A DNA stretch of 64,000 nt, taken from the NCBI GenBank assembly GCA_002118135.1, contig BDIU01000040.1, positions 1-64,000 on the forward strand, written 5' to 3'. The notes under the pieces are model-generated. The model was not told where the DNA came from, did not search any database, and saw nothing but the letters and a program-made list of their open reading frames with translations. The position numbers were made by a program, and so were the translations under genes. Each line of letters starts with the position of its first letter. Within the stretch, counting starts at the first letter, position 1. The stretch comes from Trebouxia sp. TZW2008 (taxonomy: Eukaryota; Chlorophyta; Trebouxiophyceae; Trebouxiales; Trebouxiaceae). This document shows, piece after piece, positions 1 to 11,985 of the stretch.

Positions 1-60
1 TCCCCTCCCCTCCCTTCCTCCCTCCCCTTCCCCTCCCTCCGCTCCCCTTCCCTCCTGCTA
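1..60. repeat. C/T-rich low-complexity tract
   Basis: The window opens with about 55 bases made almost only of C and T in short CCCT/CCTT units. It is a simple polypyrimidine repeat, possibly an intron polypyrimidine stretch of the bZIP-like gene that continues to the right. No coding content is visible. Confidence 0.7.
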
Positions 61-333
61 GCAAAAATTCATGACCCTGCCAGGTGCATACAGAAGCAAT
101 GAGATGGCCACAGCCATTTGTGTAGAGCCATATTGTACCAGCGTCAATCAGCTGTTCCCTCTGCTATCAAACTAGCAACGCTTCCCTGGGCAGCAATGCA
201 GCCTTGGAAGCACATTGTTTCAACTGCATCAAGACAAGGTCCTGACTGCATGGCCAGTCACAATATTGTGTGCAAGCCATTCAAGCCAACATACAAGCGC
301 CGTCCATGCTTTACAGATGTGGTGTTTCTGCAG

Positions 334-1346
334 AGTATCTTAGACTACAGTGAGCAGCAGATATCAGACATGCTTCACTTGCGAAGGTTGTTTCACGGCA
401 AGCTGGGACAGTTGGCCAGGGAGAGAAATGACCTGCTTAGCCGCATGGCAGATGAGACCAGTGTCAGCCCGCTCCGCAGATTTGACATTGACTTCAAGAA
501 CATAGCAGCAAGGCTTGCAGAGACACAGGACTTGTCCAAAAGACTGTGTGCCAACCGCGCTGAAGAGAATTGCGCTTTGATCTACTGTGGCATTGGCTTA
601 TACCTATGCGTAAGTAGACCAACTGCCAGTGCTTTGACCTACTGCGGTATCAGCTTATACTTGTGCATACGCAGACCACACTCCAGTGCCTTGATCTACT
701 TTGGCATTTGCTTATGCTTATGCAGCAATAGACAGGACTCCATTGATTGGACCTACTGCGGCATCAGCCTGTACTCATGCATGAGTAGCACAAAGCTGAA
801 AGCTTTGTTCTGTTGCATGATTTGATCTGTTGCGGCATCAGCTCATGTCGTGCTTAAGCCTCTCCTTCAGGCAAGCACCCAAATTCACAAATTGGATTTG
901 TCAAGTTGGGCGCTGATACACATGTCACACATGTTGCATGTGCATGTGCATCAGGCTTGCATTTTGTCACAGCTGTGTATGAGTACTGATGCAGCACAAT
1001 CACCAGCGGACAATCTGTCAACAGCAGAGCAGACACAATTGCACGGGCTACTGTGAGATCCAACTTCAGCAAACACATTTGCTTGGTGCAGATTCAGACC
1101 AGTGTGCAGTACGCAAAAGCAATGGTCCATATGTACCCATACGTGCTAAAGAAGCAGGATCTGTTAGAGAGCTTGGCAGCACAGCAGGGTGAACCATCAA
1201 TGGAAGCTCTCTCAGAGTCTGCAGGCGTGGGTGATCTTCAGCATTCATCGAATTGGGAGTCGGTCGTTCAATATGTAGCGAATGTTGATGCCAAGGGCGT
1301 ACATGGACATTTTCCATTGATAAAGTTTTTGCAGAAAGCCTGCTGA
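334..1346 (+). CDS. bZIP-like transcription factor, C-terminal exons (5' end not seen)
   Basis: Two exons join in phase: 334-609 (after TTTCTGCAG, before GTAAGT) and 1092-1346 (after GTGCAG, stop TGA). The first contains LRRLFHGKLGQLARERND, then a helical stretch ending in ANRAEE. The second contains QTSVQYAKAMVHMYPYV and LAAQQGEPS. This pattern (leucine/arginine helix, then a YPY...GEPS tail) is the region that follows the zipper in many green-algal bZIP proteins, which is remembered family knowledge. The basic DNA-binding region is not visible, so the upstream exons are probably outside the window or in the unresolved first 330 bases. The intron is filled by a 57-bp tandem repeat derived from the end of the first exon. 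The family call is tentative, but the two-exon structure and phase are well supported. Confidence 0.55.
574..855 (+). repeat. 57-bp tandem repeat, about five copies, spanning an exon end and its intron
   Basis: Units begin near 574, 631, 688, 745 and 801. Each contains a variant of TTTGATCTACTGTGGCAT followed by AGCTTATACTTGTGCAT. The first unit is the end of the bZIP-like exon including its GTAAGT donor. The later units lie in the intron. Because 57 is a multiple of three, the exon frame stays open through all copies to a stop at 823-825. Confidence 0.85.
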
Positions 1347-2061
1347 GTCAAATTCAAGTCAGATGTACTGAAATTATACCTGCAGGATGTGGAGGTTGCA
1401 ACTGCAAAAAGTTTTGCTCAGCATATGCTGTGCAAAGGGAATTATGACTGTTGAGGCTGTGGGGTGTCTTCTTGACAAAAACGGGAGGAGTAATTGGGTG
1501 TACACTTGTGTCTCTGCATTCTGGTTTGTGCTTACGTATGTAGCGTTCTGAATGAATTGAGTATTGCTGATTGCGCAACTGCTTCTGACGTGACTCACAT
1601 TCAACCAAGAGGGCGACCTTCTCCAAATTGAACATTGATACTTGCCTCTCAAATTCTAGCTCTGTTTTGCAATTTGGAAGTGTGGGATGAAACACCATTG
1701 GGCCTCAAATGATTTGATCAGAAAGTATTTGCTAGGTAGCGTCCAGGTAAAGGCATGTGCTGGATGACCTTGCCATATTTTCCGCTTGAGTGCATGGAAG
1801 ACAGGACATTTAGTGTATTCTGCTCAAATAGCTGCTTCCAGCGTCATGTCCAGTAGCTGGTCTTCATGCCTGCTGATTGCATCTGCATTGTTGAACATGC
1901 AGTGGTGTGTGACTGCATCGCAGGCTCGCCATGATAAGGGTGCTCGGGGCATTGCTAGTTCTATTCACACGCATTGCCATGCATGCATGTTGCCATGCAT
2001 GACACATTACCATGAAGCATTTCGCTTGCATTAACAGTGATGTTTCTCAGCGCTTCGGGGT
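1347..2061. other. Intergenic region between the bZIP-like gene and the Deg protease
   Basis: No gene is confidently supported. A minus-strand ATG-initiated open frame of 114 codons (1354-1698) is present, with a basic, Gln-rich middle, but it has no recognisable domain or splice context and could be chance. The right side becomes richer in G+C towards the protease start at 2062, as expected for a promoter and 5' leader. Confidence 0.5.
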
Positions 2062-5000
2062 ATGCCACCTAGCGCGCTTCAGCACACGTGCGTCTGCGCA
2101 GGACTGAGCGCTCGATCTCATCTGCGCCTTACAAGCGATCTGCACGCAAGATCAAAACAGGACGGGAAAAGTTGCGGCAGCCTCGCTCACGTTGATCTTA
2201 AAGCTCGATGCAAGCGGAGTGAAGCTTCGCTGCTTGCGAAGTGCAGCAAAGTACAGTCCGCGACAATTCATAGAGGGCCAGCAGCGAGAGGCGCCCAGCG
2301 AAAGCTCGTCAACGCACTTCGAGCGTACCCAGGACTTAGCGATCAGGACGTCTGGATGGACGAGGTGGAGAACAGCCCGGTGCTAGAACCTCGGGCTGTC
2401 AAGAGACCGCGATCGGAAGATGCCGAGACACAGCAGCTCAATGGGTCTTCTCATCACAGCCAAACAGCCTTGCCCGCTGGCAAACAGCCTCCTATGCATA
2501 CAAAGGCCCTGCGGTCAGTTCTCAAAGGTACTCTGTTCTATCGGTGGGTTTGCGTTCTTATCATCGTGCACATCTCTGGTTTCTGATCGGTGTCCTGCTG
2601 TGTGCGCAGTGTTCGTGGTCAAAACAGGTAAGCTGAACACCAGAGCTCATTGTTGCAAGCTGTTCTGCTCACAGCACCCCAAACTGCTGCACGTCCTGTT
2701 CGCACCTCCTCATGCTGCAGCATGAACTTCACCTGAGGTGACCTGCCTGTGCAGATCCAAACTATGCACAGCCATGGCAGATGCGACCACAAAGGTCATC
2801 ATCAGGCTCTGCTTTCATTGTCAACACAAAGCGCAGACACATCATGACAAATGCACATGTGGTAAGGCCTGAAGACTGCAAGATTGCTTGTGCAGTAAAG
2901 CCTGTTGATCAAGACTGCTTTGTTCACCATTCAATTGTCCTTGTATTCAATTGTCTTTATACTGCAGAATGCAATGATCGGGTTCCAACTGTATTGTCGT
3001 TTCACCAAATGTCTTGACATCAGCTTTCCTTGTGCAAGGGAACTGATGTACTAGCATGGTCAGCTGCCTGCACATTTGGTGCCTGCACGTACTTTCTTAC
3101 ACCGCACAGACAGCTGCAGCAAATCACTTGTTGGCCCCAGGTAACTAACGAGACGACTGTACACGTCAGACGGCCTGGCAACCCCAAGAAATGGCGAGCA
3201 AAGGTTCTGTGCGAAGGCAAAATTGCTGACTTGGCTCTTGTGACTGTGGAAGATGACCAGTTCTGGACTGATGAGCTATTAGACCTACAATTTGTTGATG
3301 TGCCGGAGCTGCAGGTGAGGGCCACATCTTTTCTCCCCATATGCCTGCTTTTGCCATACAAAAGTTTCCTTGTATAAGAACATAGCAGTTATTGTCTTAT
3401 GAGCTCAAAAGTTTTGGAAACGCTCCTTTGGGGTATGGAGTAGTATTTTTTCAGGGTTGTAGTATCTTTTGGGGTACAATATACTACTCCTAGCCCCCAA
3501 ACATTTTGTCACCAAGAGAATTGCGCCTGAATCCGATTGACCTGTTTTAGAGGTACCATTGCTGTCAGAATAAACCATTGGTTCACAATGACAATGTCCT
3601 TACATTGAGAACATCGTTATGTTGAACGAAACTCATGGAACTCACTGTACACAGCTTTCAGTAGTTGTTCTGGCCCATTGCGTAGCGTTAGCCTTGCGTT
3701 GGCATAGCAAGCGCTTTTCACAGCAAGTGCACAGCATGCACACTATGAACATCACAGCATGAGGTCTTGTGTGCACAGCAAGACCACAGCAAAATTGACT
3801 GTGGGGTTTACAGCGAGAGGTATATGCGCATGGCAACTGACACAGCAAGTTTGTTATGGACTTCACAGCAGGAACCCTTGTCTGCACAGCAAATGCATGT
3901 CATGAGCTCTTGTGTGCACAGCAACTTCACACAAGTTCAGTCTGGATTCCACAGCAAGAGGGTTCGTGACCATGGCAAGTGACACAGCAAGAGCCGTCGT
4001 GTGCACAACTATATTGCTGTGGACATCACAGCACAAGCTCTTATGTGCCTGGCAAGTCCATAGCACAAGCTCTTGAGTGCACAGCAAGCCCACAGCAAAT
4101 TTACAGTGAACTTGACAGCAAGGGCATTTGTGCGTACGGCAAGTGACATGGCAAGTGTCAAAGCAAGTTTACCATGAAGTTTGCAACAAGAGCTTTGTGA
4201 TCAACTGACAAAGTAGAAGTAAAAGGAAATGCTTTGCCTGCAATGCAGGACTCAATCTTGGTTGCTGGGTATCCTCTTGGTGGAGATTCGCTCAGCATCA
4301 CCAAGGGAATTGTGTCTAGGGTAAGCATAACTGCTTGTGCTGTGCTGCATGTGTGGGCCGCGCTTGCTGGATGTCAGACCAGTGAAGTACCATATCCTGC
4401 ATTTCAATGAATGGTACTCTAAGAATGCTTGCATTTTGAGTGTTACATAGTGGCGCCAGCATATCATGTATCTCTCAATTTGCACTGCATCTCAGTGATC
4501 CATCTTGAGTACTTTGCATTGCATGTTACATGTTGCGTATCAAGAGTTGCATACAACGTTTCGCTGTGTCAGACTTGGGCGGCGGATGACTCATTGGAGC
4601 CATCTCATGCACACTAAGTGTGCATGTTCTGGTTTAGATGAGTCACCCACTGCCAACAAGAGGCTCAGCAAAATGAGTATGTTGTCATTCTGGCATTCAC
4701 ACACGACAAAACTTAGTCGCATTGTGAATGCTTCCTGCAAACCTACATGCAGTTGCTTCAAGCTGGCTCAAAGAAAACTTCATGCTAAGCAAATTATTGT
4801 GATCACACACTAAAATCTGCCAATCTGGCAATCATACACAACAAAGGGAAGTTGCATCCAGTATGCCTGCAGACCCATATGCGGAGGACTGCAGCTGGCG
4901 CAAAGAAACCTTTATGCTGAGCAGGTTGTTGTGATGTTTAGCGGTGTCTGCCAGACACAGCATTCACCTGACAGGACTCAGCAGGCACCACCATTCGTTC

Positions 5001-8000
5001 CTTTGTTCTTTCTTGCAGACATGCAGGCATTTATTCACTCTTTCATGTGTTCATTCTTTCATCTGTTCATTCAATCATTCACGAGTAAGGTCGTTGGGAC
5101 CAACAGGCTATCAATCAAAATGCACAAATGCGACCTAAGCGCGCATGCTTGCCACAGCATGAAATTTGCTTTGCAGGTGGTAATGACCCGGTATGCACAT
5201 GCCTCGAATAAGCTGCTGGGCATACAGATTGATGCAGCCATCAATCCAGGTAAGCATGGCTGTTTCAGCACCTACTTGAAACTGCAGCTGTCAGTCAATC
5301 CTGCATTGGCATTGCCATTTGACAGTGCACTTTTGCATATTGGATGCCATCTATGTACAGAGCAGTCTTGTCCTTGCATATGCCAATTTTGACTCAGTTG
5401 TGTAAATATATGCACCTATTTAAATCCAGGTGTATGCAGATGATGCAAGTGTGATTACAGCAGTGGGTCTGCATTGTGCATTTTTTCAACTAGCGACACG
5501 TGTATGTTGATTGGCATTATCGCTAAATAAACAACACAGTGACAGCACAGCACTCAACGTGCATCATCACGGAATCAATGCTGTTTCAACAAACACTGCC
5601 CAGTGTGCTTCAGGTAACAGTGGCGGGCCAGCTTTTGCTGATCTGCAACATGCAAAGGTTGCTGGCGTTGCTTTCTCTAAGCTATCCAATGCAGACAACG
5701 TGGGCTACATCATACCCTACCAGATCATCAAACACTTTCTGCAGGTTTGCTTTTGTTTCCTTAGGAGTGAATTGTCATAAACGTCATTCAGAGCTGCTTC
5801 TTCTGGGTGTCTGCACTCTGATAATCGTGTAGCATGAGCACTAGATCATTGCCTTTCGCTGCTTCCTTTGTCTGTGCCGTCTCATGTCTGAACTGAGTCA
5901 CTTGTGTTTGTGCTTAGCTCACTCCGTACTGCTGCACTTGTTGCCGTGCTGTCCCTCAGCTTGCATCATGCCCTAGCCATACACAAAACCTGAGTAGACA
6001 AAGGCTGCAGTTTGCATGTCATGACAATGTGTATCAAGTTCACCCTAGCAGTACTATCCATACTGCTGATGATGCCATGCAAAACATACCCTACCAGTTG
6101 TGTCATTACAACAATAGATATGTGGCTGAAGGACTCTTAACATCGTATGCTTGAACCCCCTGTTGGGCCCTAGGACAGCAGAAATTTGTTCATTTACTCG
6201 ATTGTTCACATGCATGCATGCATGCATGCATTCATTCATGCATTCACGCATTCATGCATTCGTTCTTTCGTTTGTCTGTCCGTTCGTTCGTTCGTTCAGC
6301 TTGAGCGAGTGAGTGATTGAGTGATAGAGTCAGTGAATGAGTGAGCGCTTGAGGGAGTGATTGATTGACTGGCTGCTTGATGCATTTGTGAAGTGACTGC
6401 TTGATCAAACCTGCCAGCTGTCAATTTGGTCGGCCAGCATGCTGAGTAGCTGTGCAGAAGAGGGGAGCATCACTTGCCTTCTCTCAAAGCGACGCCAAAA
6501 CGCATGCAACTTGCTTGTCGTGTTTTTTCTGCTGACTGGGTGCGGCCTGTTGGACAGGAGTACGAGGGCCATGGCAAGTTCAGGGGCTGCTGCTCAGTGG
6601 GCTTTAGGTGGCAGGACATTGAGAATACCCATCTCAGGGAGCATCTTCAGGTAAGCAATTGCAACAGAAAGGCGCATGCTTCATGGACATTTATGATGTT
6701 CAGAACAGTGTCCTTTCAGCACTGTCTAACACAACTGTCTGTGTATGGCTGAGGAAGGGACCCATGTGCTTTGCAGTATAGCAAACACATCAACAGGCCT
6801 GCATCATGTTCGCAACAACAAAGCAAGTTGATGGCCTACACTGCATGCAACTTCCATCATCAACGTTTGTGTTTGATACTGATGGACAGAATAATCCACA
6901 CGCCTTCCTGGGAACAACTTGCACTTTAGCAATATGTTCTGCAGCACAATGCCTGTCCAGTTCCTGACTGATATCTATGTCTTCTCATCATTGACTGATT
7001 TTGGCAGCTTCTATGTCAGGTAGCGCCTCATCAGTCAGGCAGCTTAGCATACAAGATCGACCCTCTAGCTCCTGCCCATGAGGTTCTCAAGGAGAATGAC
7101 GTGGTGATGCAAATCGATGGTGTGCCAATTGCTGATGATGGTACAGTAGAGTTCCGCAATGAAGAGCGAGTTGAGTTTTCTCACATTGTCAGAGCCAAAC
7201 ACATAGGTACAGTATTTTCTTCTGAGCATGGAGGCATTGTTCAGTATTACTCGTCACTAATTCAGCTTGCTTCTCTCAAAGGCACCACTGCAGCCAAATG
7301 CAATGATTGCCTCCCGATTGCATTGTCTGCAAAGCAGGAAACCCTTCATCAGCATCTTTGCATTGAGTAATGACTGTTTTCGAGAAGGCTAGCAAGATGC
7401 CTGGCATGTCAAAGTGTGATGAAGCAATGTCTGGGGTATGCAATATCAAGGCAGACCGCAAGGATCTGTCTGCGCAAGTAAAGAACAGAACAGGAAAACT
7501 GCATCAATGATCAATCTATCCATCATTTTAGTACACAGTCAATCAATCAAGCAAGCAAGCAAGCAAGCAATCAAGCAAGCAATCACCAATCTGTTGCTTG
7601 TGACAGGTGAGAGCTTAGATGTGAAGGTGCTGCGGGATGGCCAACTACTAGACCTCAAGTACCAACTCAAACAGCGGAGGCCTCTTGTACCTATACTACA
7701 CGGGGTTGACTGTGTCCCATCATATTTCATTGTTGGTGGACTGGTGTTTGTGCCCTTGAGTATACCTTTCCTTGAGCACGCCTATGGAGGTGAGCATTGC
7801 CCAAATCTTGCCAGAACTGCAAGAGTTGAACATCAGACGTCCTTTTGGTGATGCTGGAAACAAGCTGTCCCTTTTTGATTTCTACTTCATTGTTGGTAGG
7901 CTGGTGTTTGTGCCCTTGAGTATACCTTTCTTTGAGCACGTCTGTGGAGGTGAGCATCATCTTGTCAATAACTCAGACTTTGAGCATCAGACCCTCTGAC

Positions 8001-9815
8001 TGTGATGCTCAGCACAAGCTGGCTCCCCCTGATTGTTATTTGTGGGCTGGTTTTTGTGTCCCAGAGTATATCTTTCCAAATGTACTTCAGTAGAACAGCT
8101 GCAACTGTGTCTAGTGTATAATTCACAACATACAAGCATCCACAATTTTTGAGGCATATATGGCTCAAGTCAACACCAAGCCGCAAGTCGCCAAATGATA
8201 CCTTGATACATGAATATTCAACACTTCACTCTGCTTTCAGTTCAACACAGCTCAGTCTGTCACTCTTATGTTGGAGTGCGCTGCTGTCTGCAGGCTTGAA
8301 TTGGCGGAAACTAGCGCCTGTGCCAATCTTAGCGCTTGTAACTGAGTACTGTGAATTGCCAGATGAGCAAGTTGTGGTGCTGTTCCAAATCCTAGCTGCA
8401 GAAATCAACTTTGGCTACAAATTCCAGACTGTCAAGTAAGGCACTGACTCACACTTGCGCTTCATGTCAGCACCACTGAGTAAGACCTGTGACTGAACTA
8501 TTCTGCCTGATGCTGGAAACTCCAAGCAATGCTGAGCGGCGCTGACAGCCTTGTGATTTTGGAATTCAATGCATGGCCCACTGTACAATGCATAGCCAGC
8601 ATAAAAACCCGGCGTACTGCACTTTCCCAGAACTGCAGTGCAGATCAGAGGCCCCATTGCATTCGAGTACTGCTACTGCTGCTCCTGTCATCACCTGCTT
8701 TTCAGTGCATGGCGTAGACATTCACACGCAGTTGGGCGGCATCTGCAACTTGATGATGTGCACCAGTTCGATGCTGTGTAATCCGCTCACTACAGCTGTG
8801 CTGGTCATCAATTCAGTGTCATATGGTTTGATACAGTCAATGTGTGGACTCATTCACTACAATCAAGACAGCTGTGCTGATGAACGCTTGCTCTTGAATG
8901 TGCAGATGTGAGCAGTTCAACGGACAGGAGCTACACAACTTGAAACAGCTGGCAGAAGCAGTAGACACCTGCAAGTGAGCTTGTCTTCTCTGTGAAATGT
9001 CTTGTCTGGTTTCGTCTCGCATCGTCTTGTCGTTGTCCTGGCTTTGCTGGGCTCATCTTGTTTCTGGGTTGGGTTGCATTGGCTGGGCTTGGCTTGCCTG
9101 GACTTGTCTCTCAGAGACTTGCCTTGCCTTGCCTTTCCTTGTCACATCTGGTCTTTTTGATCTTGCCTTGTTCAGTTTTGACATCTTTTTCTGGACTTCA
9201 GAAGGTGCAAGCGCTCGATGCGCACCAAAGAACATGATATGTATCAGTGTCACTATGATTATCACCATCATTTCTGGTGTTCATGATGATTGCTGTTTTA
9301 CTCGTGTGATTGTTGACATGATTGTCATTGCTGTTACTGTAACTATCTCTCAAAGTTTCACGCGCTGCTCTCCTTGCCAACCAAGTTTGACCTGTTAAAA
9401 ATTCCATCCGCAGGCAGAAGTATATGCGTTACTCTGGTTGCCATTCAATGTGACCTGTCTAGTCTTCGCCTTCAGAAACACTCACTTTCATTGATCTTGC
9501 TGTTTCCAATCCATGTGAATTGTTCTATCTTCACTGTGCAGAGAGAAGTACATGCGATTTGGGCTAGAAGGTGGCAAGTCTGTCATTTTGGACTGCGTCC
9601 AGGCAACAACAGACACGCCGGTCATTCTCAAGCAGCATGCCATCACTTTTGACAGGTCTGCAGATTTGCAGAGGGCCACTAACAACAATCAGGTTGCAGA
9701 ACAGCCAGGTAAACGCTCCTACACATCAGCACCATCATCATCACGGCAACAGACCCATAAATTCAATTTGAAGCAACATGCCATCATTACTTTTGACCAA
9801 TCTGCAGATCTGTAG
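2062..9815 (+). CDS. Deg/HtrA serine protease with PDZ domains (Deg9-like)
   Basis: Thirteen phase-consistent exons encode about 662 residues: 2062-2527, 2610-2627, 2755-2861, 3141-3314, 4249-4320, 5177-5249, 5614-5744, 6558-6650, 7020-7206, 7607-7789, 8294-8435, 8906-8974 and 9542-9815. The spliced protein shows the full trypsin-like triad: His in TNAHVV, Asp in [13 protein letters not shown] and Ser in GNSGGPAF, plus [23 protein letters not shown]-type segments follow ([20 protein letters not shown], then [20 protein letters not shown]). This layout matches plant Deg9-type proteases, which are ATP-independent and often nuclear or nucleolar. The N-terminal exon is basic ([13 protein letters not shown]) and could carry a nuclear signal. 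Family length is usually near 590; the excess lies at the N-terminus and in a last exon that reads into a duplicated copy of itself. Start chosen: first ATG of a 466-base open exon. Confidence 0.93.
2610..2627 (+). other. 18-nt micro-exon of the Deg protease
   Basis: A TGTGCGCAG acceptor and a GTAAGC donor bracket only 18 bases. Joined in phase they supply VFVVKT, giving [17 protein letters not shown]. This is the conserved lead-in (VVKVFCxHTEPNxxLPWQ type) of Deg9-like proteases, so the micro-exon is required by homology. Confidence 0.85.
3680..4210. repeat. Degenerate CACAGCAAG-rich intronic repeat
   Basis: The fourth Deg intron contains more than a dozen imperfect units around the words CACAGCAA and AGCTCTTGTGTGCACAGC, spaced roughly 20-40 bases apart. 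The order is irregular, so it looks like an old, diverged satellite rather than a young tandem array. No coding potential was seen. Confidence 0.7.
6205..6390. repeat. Compound tetranucleotide microsatellite
   Basis: Within the seventh Deg intron, runs of ATGC, ATTC, GTTC and GAGT/GATT units follow one another. The unit drifts gradually from (CATG/CATT)n to (CGTT)n, then to (GAGT)n and (GATT)n. Similar but shorter tetranucleotide tracts occur at about 5025-5085, 7536-7586, 12800-12830 and 13277-13350. Confidence 0.85.
7722..8100 (+). repeat. Three tandem copies of the end of Deg exon 10
   Basis: The real exon end ([16 protein letters not shown], then GAG|GTGAGC at 7789) is repeated at 7882-7949, where [16 protein letters not shown] also ends in GAG|GTGAGC. 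A more decayed version lies at about 8036-8095 ([12 protein letters not shown]). Spacing is about 155-160 bp. Copy 2 retains an open frame and a strong donor; copy 3 lacks the donor. Confidence 0.9.
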
Positions 9816-9855
9816 AGGGCCACGAATAACAATCAGGTTGCCAAACAGCCAGGTG
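9628..9855 (+). repeat. Tandem duplication of the last Deg exon
   Basis: The stretch encoding [20 protein letters not shown], followed by CAGGTTGCAGAACAGCCAGG, recurs from about 9771 as [15 protein letters not shown]. In the second copy a CAG to TAG difference creates the stop codon used by the simplest gene model. The first copy ends in a possible GTAAAC donor. Confidence 0.9.
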
Positions 9856-10480
9856 ACTCATTCCGCTTGCTCTTACAATCAGTAATCAGCGCATACTTGG
9901 TCCAGTTCTGACTTCGTAGCTGCTTTTGAGAAAATTCTGCTTTGTCGCTGCCAAAGCACGCAATATCTGATGCCTTTGCCGCTCACAATCAGCAATTCTA
10001 CCCTCTGTTACCTTCTGTGAGTTGCTACACTCTCCGATGCATAGAAGGATACTCTGGAGTACTTACACATCATGTCTGCCCCAATGCTGCCAGCGTGTCG
10101 CACATCTCACAATAATGCTGCATCTTCATAATGCACACTCTTAATGCTTGCGTTTCATATGACTCTTAATGCCTCACTGCCTACACTTTCATCAGGTTGG
10201 CTTCTGTTGCTGCATAAAGCTGTTTTCAGTCTCAGTATGTCAGACGTACAGTTTTCTTCTGATGTGATGACTGCATTCAATACCAGTAAATGTGTCACTT
10301 CATCGAGCTGTCACTACCTTGAGCACCACTGCAATTTGAATGCAGTGCTAGTTTCCCACTTCTACTGTTGTTACATCAGAAATGTTGCTTCAACATGAAA
10401 CCGTCGTAATGGGCAGAGACTCATGCAGGCAAACCATCAAGCCCAAACGATGCTGACTGCTTGCTTTGTGCAGATGCACA
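9816..10480. other. Stretch without a supported gene
   Basis: Apart from the tail of the duplicated Deg exon to about 9855, no domain, convincing exon or RNA was recognised. It is AT-richer and probably holds the protease 3' region and spacer. Confidence 0.5.
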
Positions 10481-10489
10481 AATGACTGA

Positions 10490-11800
10490 GGGAGATGCGT
10501 GAAGAAGCAGTGCTGTTGCTACTTGATCTGTGGCGGCTCAGTACCCAAAGCATCCAAGAAAGCGTGATCCCCTCAGAACGGCGTATGAATGACGCACAGC
10601 CCAACAATGTCTGAATGGATTTCAAGGAGCAACACAACAATGCTGAGTTGCTCTTTGAGCGTTTTGAAACAGAATTGATCAATTCCAAGGCGCCTTCCTA
10701 TGGACTACTTCAGCATATTAGTCCTTGAATGGCGTCCTGTGGCCCCCCTGCCTGGTCCCTATAAGAACACTACATATGAAGTTTTGATCACGTTGTATCA
10801 ACTTTGCCAGCAGCAAGGCATTTGCAACCACCATGTAAGCTAGGAGAGGTGGGCATGCAGTCATGACTTGCTCCACTTGAAGCCTGGAACTGCCTGAGCC
10901 TTTTACTGCAGGACCTCACAGCGATCCCATTGAGAGAATCTGATGGCTTTCAGGCCACAAACTGAGACAATGATTACCTGCTCTTGACATTGGCTGCTAG
11001 GTAAACCTTTGGTGCTGGGGCAATGGTTCTCCTCACCGCAATGCATATGCCGCAACTCAGCAAGGCTTGTGTTGTGGTTCTTTGCTTTGATTGTGACATT
11101 GTCACACTTAATCTGCACAAGAATTTGTCGAGGGATCTGACCCTGCCACATCCGCTCAGACTTGTTGGCTGGTCAAACATGTCAGCATTGCCAAGCACCT
11201 TGAAGCAACGGGTTCATGGCTGTTTTAGTCACGCCAATCATGAAATGAAATGCAGGCTCTCTTGCTGTTGATACTGGTCCTTTGCGGCATGCCATATTGT
11301 TTTGTGCAGCGTGGCTGGCATGTTCATCATGACAGGCCTGCAAGTCCTATGCTGTACATAGCAAGTGAGCAAAGATGACTTCATTTTGCAGTACATCTTG
11401 AAGCATCTGACCTGGTTTGAGGCATGCTACGCCTTTGCTTGTATGAACCTGGATGGATCTCTTGCAAATCTGACAGAATGTTCAGAAGGTAAGGACAATA
11501 TCTGATGTTCTTGGAGACTCAATTTTCAAAGTCAAAATGATCATCTCCACACGCGATCATGACTAAGCAAAGGCGCTGCTGCAATGCATGATCACTTGAG
11601 CTTGTACACCCAGCTGGTGATGTCAAGATTGTCAAGCTCGATAGATGTGTGTGCAAAAGCCACTTTCAACTCCAAGGAACAGTTTGCAATTTTGCTGCTG
11701 CAGAACAAGCTAATGGTTCTTCAACACAAATGGCACAGTAGCAGCATGCGCCCACAAACTCTGATCTATGCGCCTCTGCCAGCGAGGTAATTGTTTGACT
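10490..11800 (+). other. Possible unrecognised multi-exon gene or gene relic
   Basis: Several exon-like pieces lie on the plus strand. At 10492-10730 a frame reads REEAVLLLLDLWRLSTQSIQ and ELLFERFETELINSKAPSYG but is broken by two in-frame TGA codons. At about 10720-10832 a frame with WRPVAPLPGPYKN and YEVLITLYQLCQQQ ends at a GTAAGC donor. At 11391-11490 a segment containing YILKHLTWFEACYAFACMNL is bracketed by TTTTGCAG and GAAG|GTAAGG. I could not connect these into one model or recognise a family. It may be a real intron-rich gene with an unusual protein, or a decaying one. No function is proposed. Confidence 0.3.
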
Positions 11801-11985
11801 ACGTTGGAAGAGCTGCATTCACATGCGTTGAAAGGCCTAAGCTGTGACCTCTATAAATTCTATTTATTCCGCACACAAGCTTTGATCAATTGCAAATCAG
11901 TTCACACCAATGCAGTAGCAAGGCTTACTATACAGAAGGCAGGGGGTTGGTTTGCAAAACCAAGTGTGTTGTTGAACAAATTGAT

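Noticed and set aside
10492..10730. In-frame TGA codons as selenocysteine
   Set aside because: No SECIS-like structure or known selenoprotein motif was seen, and flanking sequence does not resemble a redox site; decay or wrong frame is simpler.
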